Shown piece after piece: positions 19,108-25,993 of a DNA stretch of 64,000 bases. Position 1 is the first letter of the stretch; the number at the start of each line of letters is the position of its first letter. Below the pieces are notes generated by a model. The model had not been told where the DNA came from. It searched no databases and saw only the letters and a program-made list of their open reading frames with translations. A program made the position numbers and the translations under genes. The DNA is from Rhizobium sp. CG5 (lineage in GTDB: Bacteria > Pseudomonadota > Alphaproteobacteria > Rhizobiales > Rhizobiaceae): NCBI RefSeq assembly GCF_023701945.1, contig NZ_JABAEF010000003.1, forward strand, positions 124,001 to 188,000, given 5' to 3'.

Positions 19108-19443
19108 TTAATCCCGCTCTTCGCGCGGTTTCGGGCGGCTCCAGTGCAGCGACCACGACGCTCCCGCATCGTCGTCGCGGAACAGGTTGGCGCGGATCGG
19201 CTGCGGCAGGGCCGGATCGTCGAGCAGCACGGAAAGATATTCGCCGGCCTTCTCGCCGGTGCGCTTCCACGCCGCGCCAATCTCCGGGCCGTCGTCGGCT
19301 CCGTGGTGGACGCGATAGTCCGGCGCGTTCTCCGCATCCGAATGTTCGGTGGGAGCGATGGTGATCTCGCGGTAAAGCGTGAGCGTGTGAACGCGCCCGG
19401 TGAAGCCGGATTCCTCGCGCGTGAATTGACCGATCTGTGGCAT
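19108..19443 (-). CDS. DUF736 protein (copy 1)
   Basis: A 111-residue protein of the DUF736 family, small proteins found almost only on alphaproteobacterial conjugative elements and of unknown function. The family pattern is visible: IGQFTREESGFTGRVHTLTL at the N-terminus, a central GPEIGAAWKRTGEKAGEYLSVLLDDP and a C-terminal SLHWSRPK. It lies between traF and the lytic transglycosylase gene in the transfer-processing operon. A second, diverged copy is at 25676-25993, and an inverted 3' fragment of that copy lies near 26539. Confidence 0.88.
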   Translation of the reverse strand: MPQIGQFTREESGFTGRVHTLTLYREITIAPTEHSDAENAPDYRVHHGADDGPEIGAAWKRTGEKAGEYLSVLLDDPALPQPIRANLFRDDDAGASWSLHWSRPKPREERD

Positions 19444-19480
19444 GGGTAATCTCCTTCGCTGGTGGTTGTGGTGGGGATGG

Positions 19481-20026
19481 TCAGTGCGTCGGTGCGCGCC
19501 AGACGAAGCGGCTGTCGCCTTCCTCGTCGGTCCAGAGCGGCAGCGCCCGGCCGATGACGGAGCTTGCGGGGATGGGGCCGAAGTAACGGCCGTCGAGGCT
19601 ATCGCGGACGTCCCAATTCATGAGGAAAAGCTGACCGTCGGCGATGACGCGGCAGCCTTGCCAGACGGGCAGATCGCGGCCGATCCGGTCGCGGTCGAGC
19701 GCGTCGCCCATCTCCACGCCGTCGACGGTGACGGTGCGGCCGCTGCGGCAAACCCGCTGGCCCGGCAAGCCGATGACGCGCTTCAGCAGCGGCACGCCGC
19801 GACCGACATAGCCGCGCGCAACCATGAAGCCGGCGAGCGGTTCGGGTGGCATAACGGCGACGAGTTCCGGCACTTCGATCCGGTCGGCCGGCTCGATGGT
19901 GTAGAAGCCGACCGGCGCGCTCGCCGTGGCGTTCCAGATGAGTTTCGTCGGTGTCTCGACGGCGCTGGTGGCGGCAATGCCGACGATGGCGAGCAACGTC
20001 ACCGCGAGAATGCGGCGGCGGCTCAT
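19481..20026 (-). CDS. traF: TraF-type S26 signal peptidase
   Basis: A 181-residue inner-membrane serine protease related to LepB/TraF. An N-terminal membrane anchor spans residues ~6-22. The catalytic Ser is in ASAPVGFY (Ser36) and the general-base Lys in LLKRVIGLPG (Lys82); the C-terminal box MNWDVRDSLDGRYFGPI matches conserved region E. TraF-type enzymes process and cyclise TrbC-type pilins, and trbC is at 4308-4640. The ATG at 20026 overlaps the DUF2840 stop by four bases, which favours it over an in-frame start nine codons upstream. Confidence 0.9.
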   Translation of the reverse strand: MSRRRILAVTLLAIVGIAATSAVETPTKLIWNATASAPVGFYTIEPADRIEVPELVAVMPPEPLAGFMVARGYVGRGVPLLKRVIGLPGQRVCRSGRTVTVDGVEMGDALDRDRIGRDLPVWQGCRVIADGQLFLMNWDVRDSLDGRYFGPIPASSVIGRALPLWTDEEGDSRFVWRAPTH

Positions 20027-20541
20027 GGGTCGATCCTTCGGCGACCGATCCATGCCGCATGACGCTCGGGCGTGTAGGGGCTCGGCTCCAGACCGGCAGT
20101 CAGCCGGTTATGGACGTGCCGCCAGTGATCGGGCGAAGCGTCGGCCGGATCGAGGCCAAGCGCCTCCACCGCGTCGATCGCACCAAGGGCGCGCTGGACC
20201 TTCGACCAACCGTCGAGGCGGAGCAGAATTTCGCCGCCAGGACGGACGAAGGGCAGCGTCTGGAACGGCTCGCCGCGACCGATGGCGCGCACGATGTCGA
20301 TGCGCGAAATGATCGTGCCATGCTCGCCTGCGGCCCAGCGGACAAAGGCGAAGATATTTTCCGGCGCAAAGCCGACGATGCTGCGGCGACGGTCGAGAAT
20401 CTGTTCGTAGCTCTTGCGACCGAAGCGTATCCAATGCTCGATCTTCTGTTTCTGGAAGGTCAGCTCGACCAGGGTGGTGAACGGCGCTGGTCCGTCCGGC
20501 AGTGGACGGCCATGCGCGCGGCGGGAGGCTTTGCCGCTCAT
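20023..20541 (-). CDS. DUF2840 protein
   Basis: A 172-residue protein of the DUF2840 family, unknown in function and almost always located between repA and traF in this ICE class. Recognisable blocks are TLVELTFQKQKIEHWIRFGR, FAPENIFAFVRWAAGEHGTIISRIDIVRA and PDHWRHVHNRLTAGLEPSPYT. No signal peptide or membrane helix is seen. It overlaps repA at its start and traF at its end, four bases each, so the three genes are translationally coupled. Confidence 0.88.
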   Translation of the reverse strand: MSGKASRRAHGRPLPDGPAPFTTLVELTFQKQKIEHWIRFGRKSYEQILDRRRSIVGFAPENIFAFVRWAAGEHGTIISRIDIVRAIGRGEPFQTLPFVRPGGEILLRLDGWSKVQRALGAIDAVEALGLDPADASPDHWRHVHNRLTAGLEPSPYTPERHAAWIGRRRIDP

Positions 20542-21671
20542 GGTCGATCTCCCTGATTGTCAGAGAGGTCGCGGGCGAGCATGTCGCGCAGCACGTCGGC
20601 GACGGATCGGGCGGCACCGGCACCACGCCTCGCGTGCGCGCGCATCAAAGAAGAAGAGTTAGTTTCTCTGTTAGATTCTAAGTTAGCGGTCGGATTCCGC
20701 GTCGTAGACCAAAGGCTTAACTGCGGTTCGTGCGCCTGATGTGCCGATAGAGCTGCGCCCGATGTGCCGATACCCCGTGCGCCTGATGTGCCGATGGTAT
20801 TCACAGGCGTTTCCACAGGCACTGTGGACAGGTTTTCGGGGCGGATGCGCACCAACTCGCGGCCGTCTTTTCGCTCGATCTGGAGGTGATAGCCGGGGAG
20901 CGGTTGGCGGGCCGCGATGCGGCGCAGGTCGAGCGCGAAGTCGGAAACGCGAGCGAGGCTGCCGGACTTCACATGGAGATGGGCGACCTCGAACAGCCAG
21001 CCGGTGTGCTGGTGGCCGGCGTGCTTTCGGGCGACACGGTATAGCCAGCGTTCTATGCCGCCCGTCAGCCGGAAATAGGCCGGGTCAATGGTGAGAACCA
21101 GCGAGCGGTCAACAACGCTGTTGTAGAACCATTCGGGCAGGACGAATTCCATGCCTTCGACGCGGCCGGCGCGCGTCGTCATCTCTTCCCATTCGTTGAT
21201 CCATGAGAACTGCCGACGCCGCCAATGCGGGCCGTTGCGAATCGTCGTGGCGATGACGGTGGATTGCAGACGGGCGAGCGCGGCTTTCAACAACACATAT
21301 TGGCGGTTGCCCGTCGGTCGTCCGATGGCGCGCAGCAAATGATAGGGTGTGAAGCGGAAGAAGCGCGACGTGTTGAGGCCGTTGTTCTCGGCGGCCACGA
21401 TTTGCGAGGCCGCCCATATCAGCACGTCCGCGTCCCATATGGTCGCCATGCCGTGCTCGGGCATGGCGAGCACCTGCACTTCGACATCGGCTGCTTTGTA
21501 GAGAATCGGCTTGGTGCGCGGCGTCTTCGCCAGCGAGAAGAAAGGCCGCTCCATCAAATCGCGCTGGTCGCGCGGCGCGGCGTCTCCGGTTGCGACCACG
21601 AAGGGGTCGAGGCGGCTGCGCTCGCTGGCGTCGCCGAGCTGCGCGGGTCTGTGATCGTCGTCGCGCAGCAT
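20538..21671 (-). CDS. repA: RepA-like replication initiator
   Basis: A 377-residue initiator of the RepA family found on alphaproteobacterial ICEs and plasmids. The core (residues ~35-280) contains ERPFFSLAKTPRTKPILYKA, MATIWDADVLIWAASQI, RFFRFTPYHLLRAIGR and a winged-helix-like second half (ERWLYRVARKHAGHQ, GSLARVSDFALDLRRIA). The C-terminal ~80 residues are low-complexity and include repeated IGTSG, encoded by iteron-like repeats at 20730-20795. It would allow autonomous replication of the excised circle. It overlaps DUF2840 by four bases and begins directly after the AlpA-like gene. Confidence 0.85.
   Translation of the reverse strand: MLRDDDHRPAQLGDASERSRLDPFVVATGDAAPRDQRDLMERPFFSLAKTPRTKPILYKAADVEVQVLAMPEHGMATIWDADVLIWAASQIVAAENNGLNTSRFFRFTPYHLLRAIGRPTGNRQYVLLKAALARLQSTVIATTIRNGPHWRRRQFSWINEWEEMTTRAGRVEGMEFVLPEWFYNSVVDRSLVLTIDPAYFRLTGGIERWLYRVARKHAGHQHTGWLFEVAHLHVKSGSLARVSDFALDLRRIAARQPLPGYHLQIERKDGRELVRIRPENLSTVPVETPVNTIGTSGARGIGTSGAALSAHQAHEPQLSLWSTTRNPTANLESNRETNSSSLMRAHARRGAGAARSVADVLRDMLARDLSDNQGDRP
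20730..20795. repeat. Three iteron-like direct repeats inside repA
   Basis: Three tandem copies of the core CCTGATGTGCCGAT occur at 20735-20748, 20758-20771 (one change: CCCGATG) and 20782-20795, so spacing is 23 and 24 bases. Flanks GTGCG and A are partly shared. A further copy of CGCCTGATGTGCCGATAG lies at 18278-18295 in the lytic transglycosylase gene. Direct repeats at about two helical turns inside an initiator gene are typical of iterons bound by the Rep protein. Binding is inferred, not shown. Confidence 0.6.
20812..20828. promoter_or_regulatory. DnaA-box-like dyad next to the iterons
   Basis: A perfect inverted repeat TCCACAG-GCA-CTGTGGA sits 17 bases from the last iteron-like repeat, still inside repA. 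Each arm resembles the core of a DnaA box (TTATCCACA) but is not a full match. Together with the repeats it could form an origin of vegetative replication. Confidence 0.4.
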
Positions 21672-21944
21672 TCAGCACTTACCCCGCTCTTCAGGGGTCA
21701 GCGGACGCGCGGGAAAGACCGTGCCGGCGTTGGGATCGTGGGTGGATTTGCGGGTGCCGATCTCGGACCAGGTTTCCAGATCGCGGATGGTGTAGAGGAC
21801 GCGGCCGCCGATCTTGCGATAGGTCGGGCCGGTGCCGTAGGTCCGGTGCTTCTCAAGGGTGCGGATGGAAATGCCGAGGAAGCGGGCTGCTTCCTGTGTG
21901 CGCAACAGGCGCGGCGGCATCTCCGCGTTGGGGCGGATGGCCAT
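21672..21944 (-). CDS. AlpA/excisionase-like helix-turn-helix protein
   Basis: A 90-residue MerR/AlpA-type DNA-binding protein. The HTH is in residues ~12-60: PPRLLRTQEAARFLGISIRT, then LEKHRTYGTGPTYRKIGGRV and YTIRDLETWSEIGTR. Genes of this type regularly precede repA on Rhizobiales ICEs. They may act as excisionase-like recombination directionality factors or as repressors; sequence alone cannot tell which. The stop directly abuts the repA start, and the gene is the first of the repA-DUF2840-traF-DUF736-transglycosylase unit. Confidence 0.8.
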   Translation of the reverse strand: MAIRPNAEMPPRLLRTQEAARFLGISIRTLEKHRTYGTGPTYRKIGGRVLYTIRDLETWSEIGTRKSTHDPNAGTVFPARPLTPEERGKC

Positions 21945-22411
21945 GGGATCACCTCCGGGTTGGTCAGGGTTGCCGCTGTCGGTGGTGACAGCGGGCTATG
22001 GCGAACCATGGCGAGGGATCGGCGGCGGATAGCGTGCCGCATTTGCGCTCATGCGCAGGCGGCACCCCGGAGAAGCTACAGTGAAGCAAATAAGTTGAGG
22101 TAATTCAGCGGTCATTGCCAGCCGCGAGGATTCGGCGAAGACATTCCCACGCGGTTCGGCTATGGCTGAAATCGGAGCAGACGCGCTGCTCCGGGGCGTC
22201 GAAACCCCTGATTAGCGGTTGTTGCCGGCCGATACGGCAACACACTTCTTGACCTATGGTCGGGGAGCCTGTGGCGTATACAACAGGCTTTCCGAGCTAA
22301 AGGCCATGGGGCCGTCTAGTCACGGTTTCGAACTCCCCGATCACCAAGAGTCAGAGAGGATGTTTGCGGGGGCGCACCGCAGACGAAACCCTCTCGGGAA
22401 TGGGAGTGCCA
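21945..22411. promoter_or_regulatory. Divergent intergenic control region
   Basis: This 467-base stretch separates the minus-strand repA operon from the plus-strand DUF2285-like gene. No gene was seen. It holds a perfect dyad CGGAGCAG-ACGCG-CTGCTCCG (22173-22193) and a second one, GTTGCCG...CGGCAAC (22221-22241), both good operator or hairpin candidates. CTTGAC at about 22247 resembles a -35 box, but TATACA follows only after 22 bases, so no promoter is assigned. The final GGGAG lies before the ATG at 22412. Confidence 0.45.
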
Positions 22412-22717
22412 ATGCGGGTTGCAGTCGAACTCAATCCTGATGTGGCCGACGAAGCACCGAGCGGAAACATCATCACGCCCTATGATGAACAGCACTACGT
22501 CACCTATCTGCGCCTGCTGGACGCGAGCCGGGACGGCGCGGACTGGAAAGAGGTTGCCCGCATCGTCCTACACCGCGATCCTGTCGCAGAAGAAGCGTGT
22601 AGCCGCCGCTGCTGGGAAAGCCATCTCGCCCGCGCGCAATGGCTTTCCCATTCAGGCTACCGGCGCATTCTGGAGCAGGCTGCCGCTAGCGTTATGCTGG
22701 GTAGCGGACACGAGTGA
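22412..22717 (+). CDS. Small DUF2285-like protein, possible QseM-type antiactivator
   Basis: A 101-residue protein with TPYDEQHYVTYLRLLDASRD, then WKEVARIVLHRDP, RRCWESHLARAQWLSHSGYR. This pattern belongs to the small DUF2285-like HTH proteins of Rhizobiales ICEs. In ICEMlSymR7A the antiactivator QseM has a DUF2285-type fold and binds TraR and FseA, so a similar role is possible; that assignment is inference. It converges on the DUF6499/DUF2285 genes with a 22-base gap. The ATG at 22412 is chosen because GGGAG lies five bases before it. Confidence 0.6.
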   Translation: MRVAVELNPDVADEAPSGNIITPYDEQHYVTYLRLLDASRDGADWKEVARIVLHRDPVAEEACSRRCWESHLARAQWLSHSGYRRILEQAAASVMLGSGHE

Positions 22718-22739
22718 TCTCCGTTTGGATCGGTGGGCC

Positions 22740-23369
22740 TCATCTGGGCGGCGACTTGATCGGATAGTGCAGCAGCAGCCGATAGCCGCCGCGCATCATC
22801 TTGATGCCGTGAGCGACAAGACGGCGGGCCTTGTTCTTGCGTGGATCGACCTCGAAATCCTCCTTTGTGCCGTGAAAGCCGAGTAGGACTTCGGCGATGG
22901 CACGGTAGCTCTCACCGCGAAGGCGAGCGTCGAGAGCGCGCAGGGATAGGGTGTGCCATTGCCGGAGCTGGGCGGGCAATGCGCGAAAATCGGGACCCGG
23001 CGGACGGCCGTTGAGTGCGCGCCAGAATCGACGAGCGGCATGGGCGCGCAGTTCGAGAAAGGAATCCATCGGCAAGGATGCTGCGTAGAAAGCCGCCGCA
23101 TCGGGAACGGCTTGCGGCAACCAGAATTGATGGGCGGTGCCATCGACCTGCCAGATGCCATGCCAGCCGTCTGTAGCGCGGCGCAGGTCGAGGCCGTCGA
23201 GATGCGCCAGCGTGATGATTGGTTCCGTCTCGCCGTCGCGATGCCACACTGGAGAGAGCAATATCGCCTGTGGCTGAAGGCTCGGATTCCAGAACAGTGA
23301 TTGCCGATCAGACGGTGTTTCAGGATCGGTCGGAAAATCGTAGCCCCCAGCGTTGCACGAAGGCTTCAA
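22740..23369 (-). CDS. DUF2285 protein, likely C-terminal half of an FseA-like activator
   Basis: A 209-codon open frame (TTG start possible at 23369) whose product has the DUF2285 HTH fold signature. It contains SLFWNPSLQPQAILLSPVWH, then VDGTAHQFWLP, RRFWRALNGR and LSLRALDARLRGESYRAIAEVLLG near the C-terminus. It overlaps the DUF6499 gene by 50 bases in the +1 frame. I see no Shine-Dalgarno for an independent start. In ICEMlSymR7A the equivalent two frames are joined by programmed +1 frameshifting to make FseA, the master activator of excision and transfer. The same is likely here, giving a 260-residue fusion. Confidence 0.75.
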   Translation of the reverse strand: MKPSCNAGGYDFPTDPETPSDRQSLFWNPSLQPQAILLSPVWHRDGETEPIITLAHLDGLDLRRATDGWHGIWQVDGTAHQFWLPQAVPDAAAFYAASLPMDSFLELRAHAARRFWRALNGRPPGPDFRALPAQLRQWHTLSLRALDARLRGESYRAIAEVLLGFHGTKEDFEVDPRKNKARRLVAHGIKMMRGGYRLLLHYPIKSPPR

Positions 23370-23523
23370 GCAATTCGGGATCTTGCTCGCTCGTGGCGGT
23401 CATTGCCTGAAACTCGCGGCGATAATCGTCGTCGCGGCGAAGATATTCCCAAGCGAAACCGGCAGCGGGGATGCTCTTGGCAAATTTGTATGCCGCCGGT
23501 GAACGCCAGTCGATGCTCAGCAT
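23320..23523 (-). CDS. DUF6499 protein, N-terminal half of an FseA-like activator
   Basis: A 67-residue product with the DUF6499 pattern: DWRSPAAYKFAKSIPAAGFA, WEYLRRDDDYRREF, then VQRWGLRFSDRS and stop. In fused homologues the tract RWGLRF is followed by P-x-DP, which here is reached only by a +1 shift at CGA-TTT-TCC (TTTT at 23334-23337). The zero-frame product alone would be a short HTH fragment. The Shine-Dalgarno AGAGAGG is part of a perfect hairpin (23532-23573), so translation may be controlled by RNA structure. Confidence 0.72.
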   Translation of the reverse strand: MLSIDWRSPAAYKFAKSIPAAGFAWEYLRRDDDYRREFQAMTATSEQDPELLEAFVQRWGLRFSDRS

Positions 23524-23531
23524 GGCGTTAC

Positions 23532-23573
23532 CTCTCTATCCGGGCTCATGCAAAGCAATGCCCGGATAGAGAG
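23532..23573 (-). promoter_or_regulatory. Perfect 14-bp inverted repeat that includes the DUF6499 ribosome site
   Basis: CTCTCTATCCGGGC (23532-23545) and its exact complement (23560-23573) flank a 14-base loop. On the minus strand the second arm ends in AGAGAG, which with the next G forms the AGAGAGG Shine-Dalgarno of the ATG at 23523, seven bases on. The structure could hide the ribosome site in the RNA, or be a DNA operator such as a tra box; the sequence fits both. Confidence 0.6.
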
Positions 23574-23736
23574 CTTCAAATATGGCTGAAAGTAACTGTA
23601 GTCGTGCTGTTAAGATAACTGAAGCACCTAACGCGATCACCGTCTTGGTTATTTTATTCTTAAGAGTGCTTGTGTGATTCTGCGAGCCGGGCGCAACCCG
23701 GCGAGCGCGGCCATGTTTTCGAGCGTGACCGCGCGC

Positions 23737-23772
23737 CGCCGATCCGCACGGCCGGATCGGCGCGGTTTTTTT
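23737..23772 (+). terminator. Intrinsic-terminator-like hairpin on the plus strand
   Basis: A 10-bp stem (CGCCGATCCG / CGGATCGGCG, 23737-23746 with 23753-23762), a six-base loop, then CGG and seven T. It is oriented for plus-strand transcription, yet no plus-strand gene lies upstream for 1 kb. It may block antisense transcription into the DUF932 gene. The surrounding 315-base gap (23524-23838) has no gene. Confidence 0.5.
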
Positions 23773-23799
23773 GGGGGGTGCTGAAAGTCTGTGGTGAAG

Positions 23800-23828
23800 G
23801 ACAGGGCCGCGAAGTCGGCGGCCCTGTC
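23800..23828 (-). terminator. Hairpin after the DUF932 gene
   Basis: GACAGGGCCGC and GCGGCCCTGTC (11-bp perfect stem, seven-base loop) begin ten bases past the DUF932 stop. No U-run follows on the minus strand, so it may be an RNA-stabilising 3' hairpin rather than a true intrinsic terminator. The ParB-like gene has the same arrangement at 27992-28019. Confidence 0.4.
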
Positions 23829-23838
23829 GCCCTCGCGA

Positions 23839-24681
23839 TCAATATCCTTTCAATCGCTGCATTCCTTCTGCCAGCGTCCAGAGCGCCCGATTCAGCGTCA
23901 CGTTCTGGTCGATACCGTTGATGGCGCGGGTCTGGCTGCGGCGTATGCGACCTTCGGCGTTGCGCTTCTGGCCGCGCAGCCCGCCCTTGGTCAAATGCTC
24001 CTGAATCACGTTGAACGTGCTCCAAAGGCTCCCGCCCATATCCTCGCGGCGGCGCGGCTCGATGATCTGTTCGGGGCGCAGCGGACTTCCATCCTCGCCA
24101 TAGCGGGCGACAAGGCTTGCCTCAGCCAGAACACGGCGCTCATCCTCGGAAATGCGGATTTCCTTCATGGTTTCGCTGGCGTCGATCAAGCGCGGGAAGT
24201 CTTCCGCGACCGTATAAACTCCCTCGATAATGTCATGCTGGATATTGCCCTTGTGCGGCACGCGGATTTCCTCGAACCGCTCGCCCGCAATCATGCTGTT
24301 AGTGCACACGAAACGCAGCATCCCGGCGAACATCTGATAGGCGCTGGTCCCGTCATGGCTGTTCACGATGATGACTTCGGCGGCCTGCGGCTTGCCGATG
24401 CCGTCATCCCGGCGCAGACGCAGCATATGCTTGGCGTGGCCGTGGCGGCTGTCGTCACGCGGAACGGATTGCACGGCGAAGAATGGAAACCACCCCTCCC
24501 GGCGTAACCCCTCCACGATATCGATGGTCGGGACATAGACGTAACGCTCGGAACGGCTGTCATGGGCCTCGCGGGCGAAGATAGAAGGGACGTGACGGTA
24601 AAGGGCTTCATTGTCGAGGGCTTCACGCCCGCTGATCTGATGCGAGTTGCGACCGAACCGGGTGGCGAGCTGGTGATACAT
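23839..24681 (-). CDS. DUF932 protein
   Basis: A 280-residue protein of the DUF932 family (plasmid/phage LGT_TIGR03299-like, function unknown). Typical blocks are YHQLATRFGRNSHQISGREA, LYRHVPSIFA, YVYVPTIDIVEGLRREGW, HMLRLRRDD, EVIIVNSHDGTSAYQMFAGMLRFVCTN-like and WSTFNVIQEHLTKGG. The start at 24681 has AGGATC nine bases upstream; a start five codons earlier (MRIKT) lacks one. Its 5' region shares a ~109-base repeat with the ParB-like gene at 28026-30092, so the two are probably controlled together. Confidence 0.88.
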   Translation of the reverse strand: MYHQLATRFGRNSHQISGREALDNEALYRHVPSIFAREAHDSRSERYVYVPTIDIVEGLRREGWFPFFAVQSVPRDDSRHGHAKHMLRLRRDDGIGKPQAAEVIIVNSHDGTSAYQMFAGMLRFVCTNSMIAGERFEEIRVPHKGNIQHDIIEGVYTVAEDFPRLIDASETMKEIRISEDERRVLAEASLVARYGEDGSPLRPEQIIEPRRREDMGGSLWSTFNVIQEHLTKGGLRGQKRNAEGRIRRSQTRAINGIDQNVTLNRALWTLAEGMQRLKGY

Positions 24682-24694
24682 GGTCTTGATCCTC

Positions 24695-24803
24695 ATGGGC
24701 TTGGGTTGGAGCGCAGCGCTGCGCTGCAACCCTGGCCGTCGCCGAGACCGGGGTAGAAAGGTGCAAGGGCGGCCGGGCCGGAGGGGGATCACCCGGCCTG
24801 CAC
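24695..24803. repeat. Upstream repeat copy A with 30-bp near-palindrome
   Basis: This 109-base segment just upstream of DUF932 is repeated with about ten changes at 30105-30212, upstream of the ParB-like gene. Its core (24703-24732) is a 30-base near-palindrome: GGGTTG, one unpaired position, then the perfect 16-mer AGCGCAGCGCTGCGCT, the matching unpaired position, and CAACCC. In the transcript it would form a strong hairpin before the ribosome site; as DNA it could be an operator. A GGGC-nnn-GCCC dyad lies further upstream of both genes. Confidence 0.7.
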
Positions 24804-24952
24804 GGAACGGAGGAACGATGTGGAGGAAGGCTGGGGAGACCGGCCCGGTCGAGCGTCAGCGGTCCCTTGCGCCGCGCGAGGGCAGCGCCCTTAGTGTTTC
24901 AATAGATTAATCGTGCCGCTTGCGGCGCTCACTGAGTCGTTCGGAGAAAATT

Positions 24953-25606
24953 GTGGTGCAGAAGCTGATTGGACCGACCCATCCAAACTGGGAAGATATG
25001 TCCCCGTTTGTTGTTCATTTTACAAAGAAGTCGGCGGCGAGCAGCGAATACGATAATTCGATCTCCATTCTTGCGAGTCGCCGTCTCGAAGCGCGTAACC
25101 GCTTCGGCATCGGCAAGAATCACACAGAATCATCACCATGTGTTTGTTTCAGCGAAGTGCCGCTGCATCAGCTCAAACGTCTGGCCGACAAGCGCGGCTC
25201 ATACGGAATCGTCTTCCGAAAAGAGTTCATCGTCGCGCGCAACGGAGGTCCGATCCTTTATGCCTATCAGGATACGCCGCACGCCTTGGCCTTACGCTCA
25301 CTTATCGATGGCGCAGCGGGGAACCCAGACGATCCGATCTGGCGTGTGGCACCTTTCGTCGACCTACCCGGACAGTATGGAAGTTCGTCATACTTCTTCG
25401 AATGGGAGCGTGAATGGCGTCACACCGGCGATCTCCATTTCAAGGAAACCGATCCGGCCTTTTTGATTATCCCCGAAGATCTACACGAGGCCGCCAAAGA
25501 TTTTTTCGATGACGCCGAACGCGAGCAACTCGGACCAAATTACAAATGTCCTTTTATCGACCCCTATTGGAGTCTGGATAAGATCAAAAGTCTTTTGAAG
25601 CCGTAG
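24953..25606 (+). CDS. AbiGi-like putative abortive-infection protein
   Basis: A 217-residue soluble protein with PFVVHFTKKSAASSEYDNSI, SILASRRLEARNRFG, SSPCVCFSEVPLHQLKRLAD, GSYGIVFRKEFI and GGPILYAY. The order HFTK, IL, CFSEVPL, YGIVFRKEF, PxLY matches my recollection of the AbiGi family (putative abortive phage resistance). The family match is from pattern memory, so moderate. GTG at 24953 has GGAGA five bases upstream. Base composition is less GC-rich than in the neighbours, in keeping with acquired cargo. No cognate toxin (AbiGii-like) is seen next to it. Confidence 0.5.
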   Translation: MVQKLIGPTHPNWEDMSPFVVHFTKKSAASSEYDNSISILASRRLEARNRFGIGKNHTESSPCVCFSEVPLHQLKRLADKRGSYGIVFRKEFIVARNGGPILYAYQDTPHALALRSLIDGAAGNPDDPIWRVAPFVDLPGQYGSSSYFFEWEREWRHTGDLHFKETDPAFLIIPEDLHEAAKDFFDDAEREQLGPNYKCPFIDPYWSLDKIKSLLKP

Positions 25607-25665
25607 GCTCACGCGGTGGCGGCCATGAGCATAGAGAAGCCCCGCTCGCGGCGGGACTTCTTGGG

Positions 25666-25716
25666 AGGCTGGCTTTCAGTCGCCGTTGCGGCGGGACCAG
25701 ATGAGGTTGTGGCCGC
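25666..25716. repeat. 51-bp inverted repeat, arm 1 (3' end of DUF736 copy 2)
   Basis: These 51 bases cover the end of the DUF736 gene and its stop. They recur exactly but inverted at 26539-26589, about 870 bases away. The second arm therefore carries the last codons of a DUF736 gene on the opposite strand. Confidence 0.85.
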
Positions 25717-25993
25717 TGCCGTCTTCTGCTTCGACCAGGCTGGCGTAGATCGGGGCCGGGAAGCTCGGATCGTCCAGCTTGACGGAGAGGTATTCGCGCT
25801 GCGTCTCGCGGGCGGTCTTCTTCCAGGCCGCGCCGAACTCGGTCGCACCGGCGAAGATGCGGAAGTCGGGGCCGCGCTCGCTTTCGCCCTCGGAGGGGAC
25901 GAACTTGGCCTTGACGTTGAGGGTCAGGGTCTTGACCGCGCCGGTGAAGCCCGCGCCGTTTTCGTTCTTGGTGAAGGTGCCGATGGTCGCCAT
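25676..25993 (-). CDS. DUF736 protein (copy 2)
   Basis: A 105-residue DUF736 protein, closer to the family consensus than copy 1. It has [70 protein letters not shown] and a C-terminal [11 protein letters not shown]. Family function is unknown. The ATG at 25993 has AGGAA upstream. It is a lone gene, not in the transfer operon. Its 3' end has been copied in inverted orientation (26539-26589), and a hairpin AGAAG-CCCGC/GCGGG-CTTCT follows its stop near 25633-25661. Confidence 0.88.
   Translation of the reverse strand: MATIGTFTKNENGAGFTGAVKTLTLNVKAKFVPSEGESERGPDFRIFAGATEFGAAWKKTARETQREYLSVKLDDPSFPAPIYASLVEAEDGSGHNLIWSRRNGD

Noticed and set aside
22247..22274. CTTGAC...TATACA as promoter of the small DUF2285-like gene
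   Set aside because: The spacing of 22 bases is too long for a normal sigma-70 promoter.
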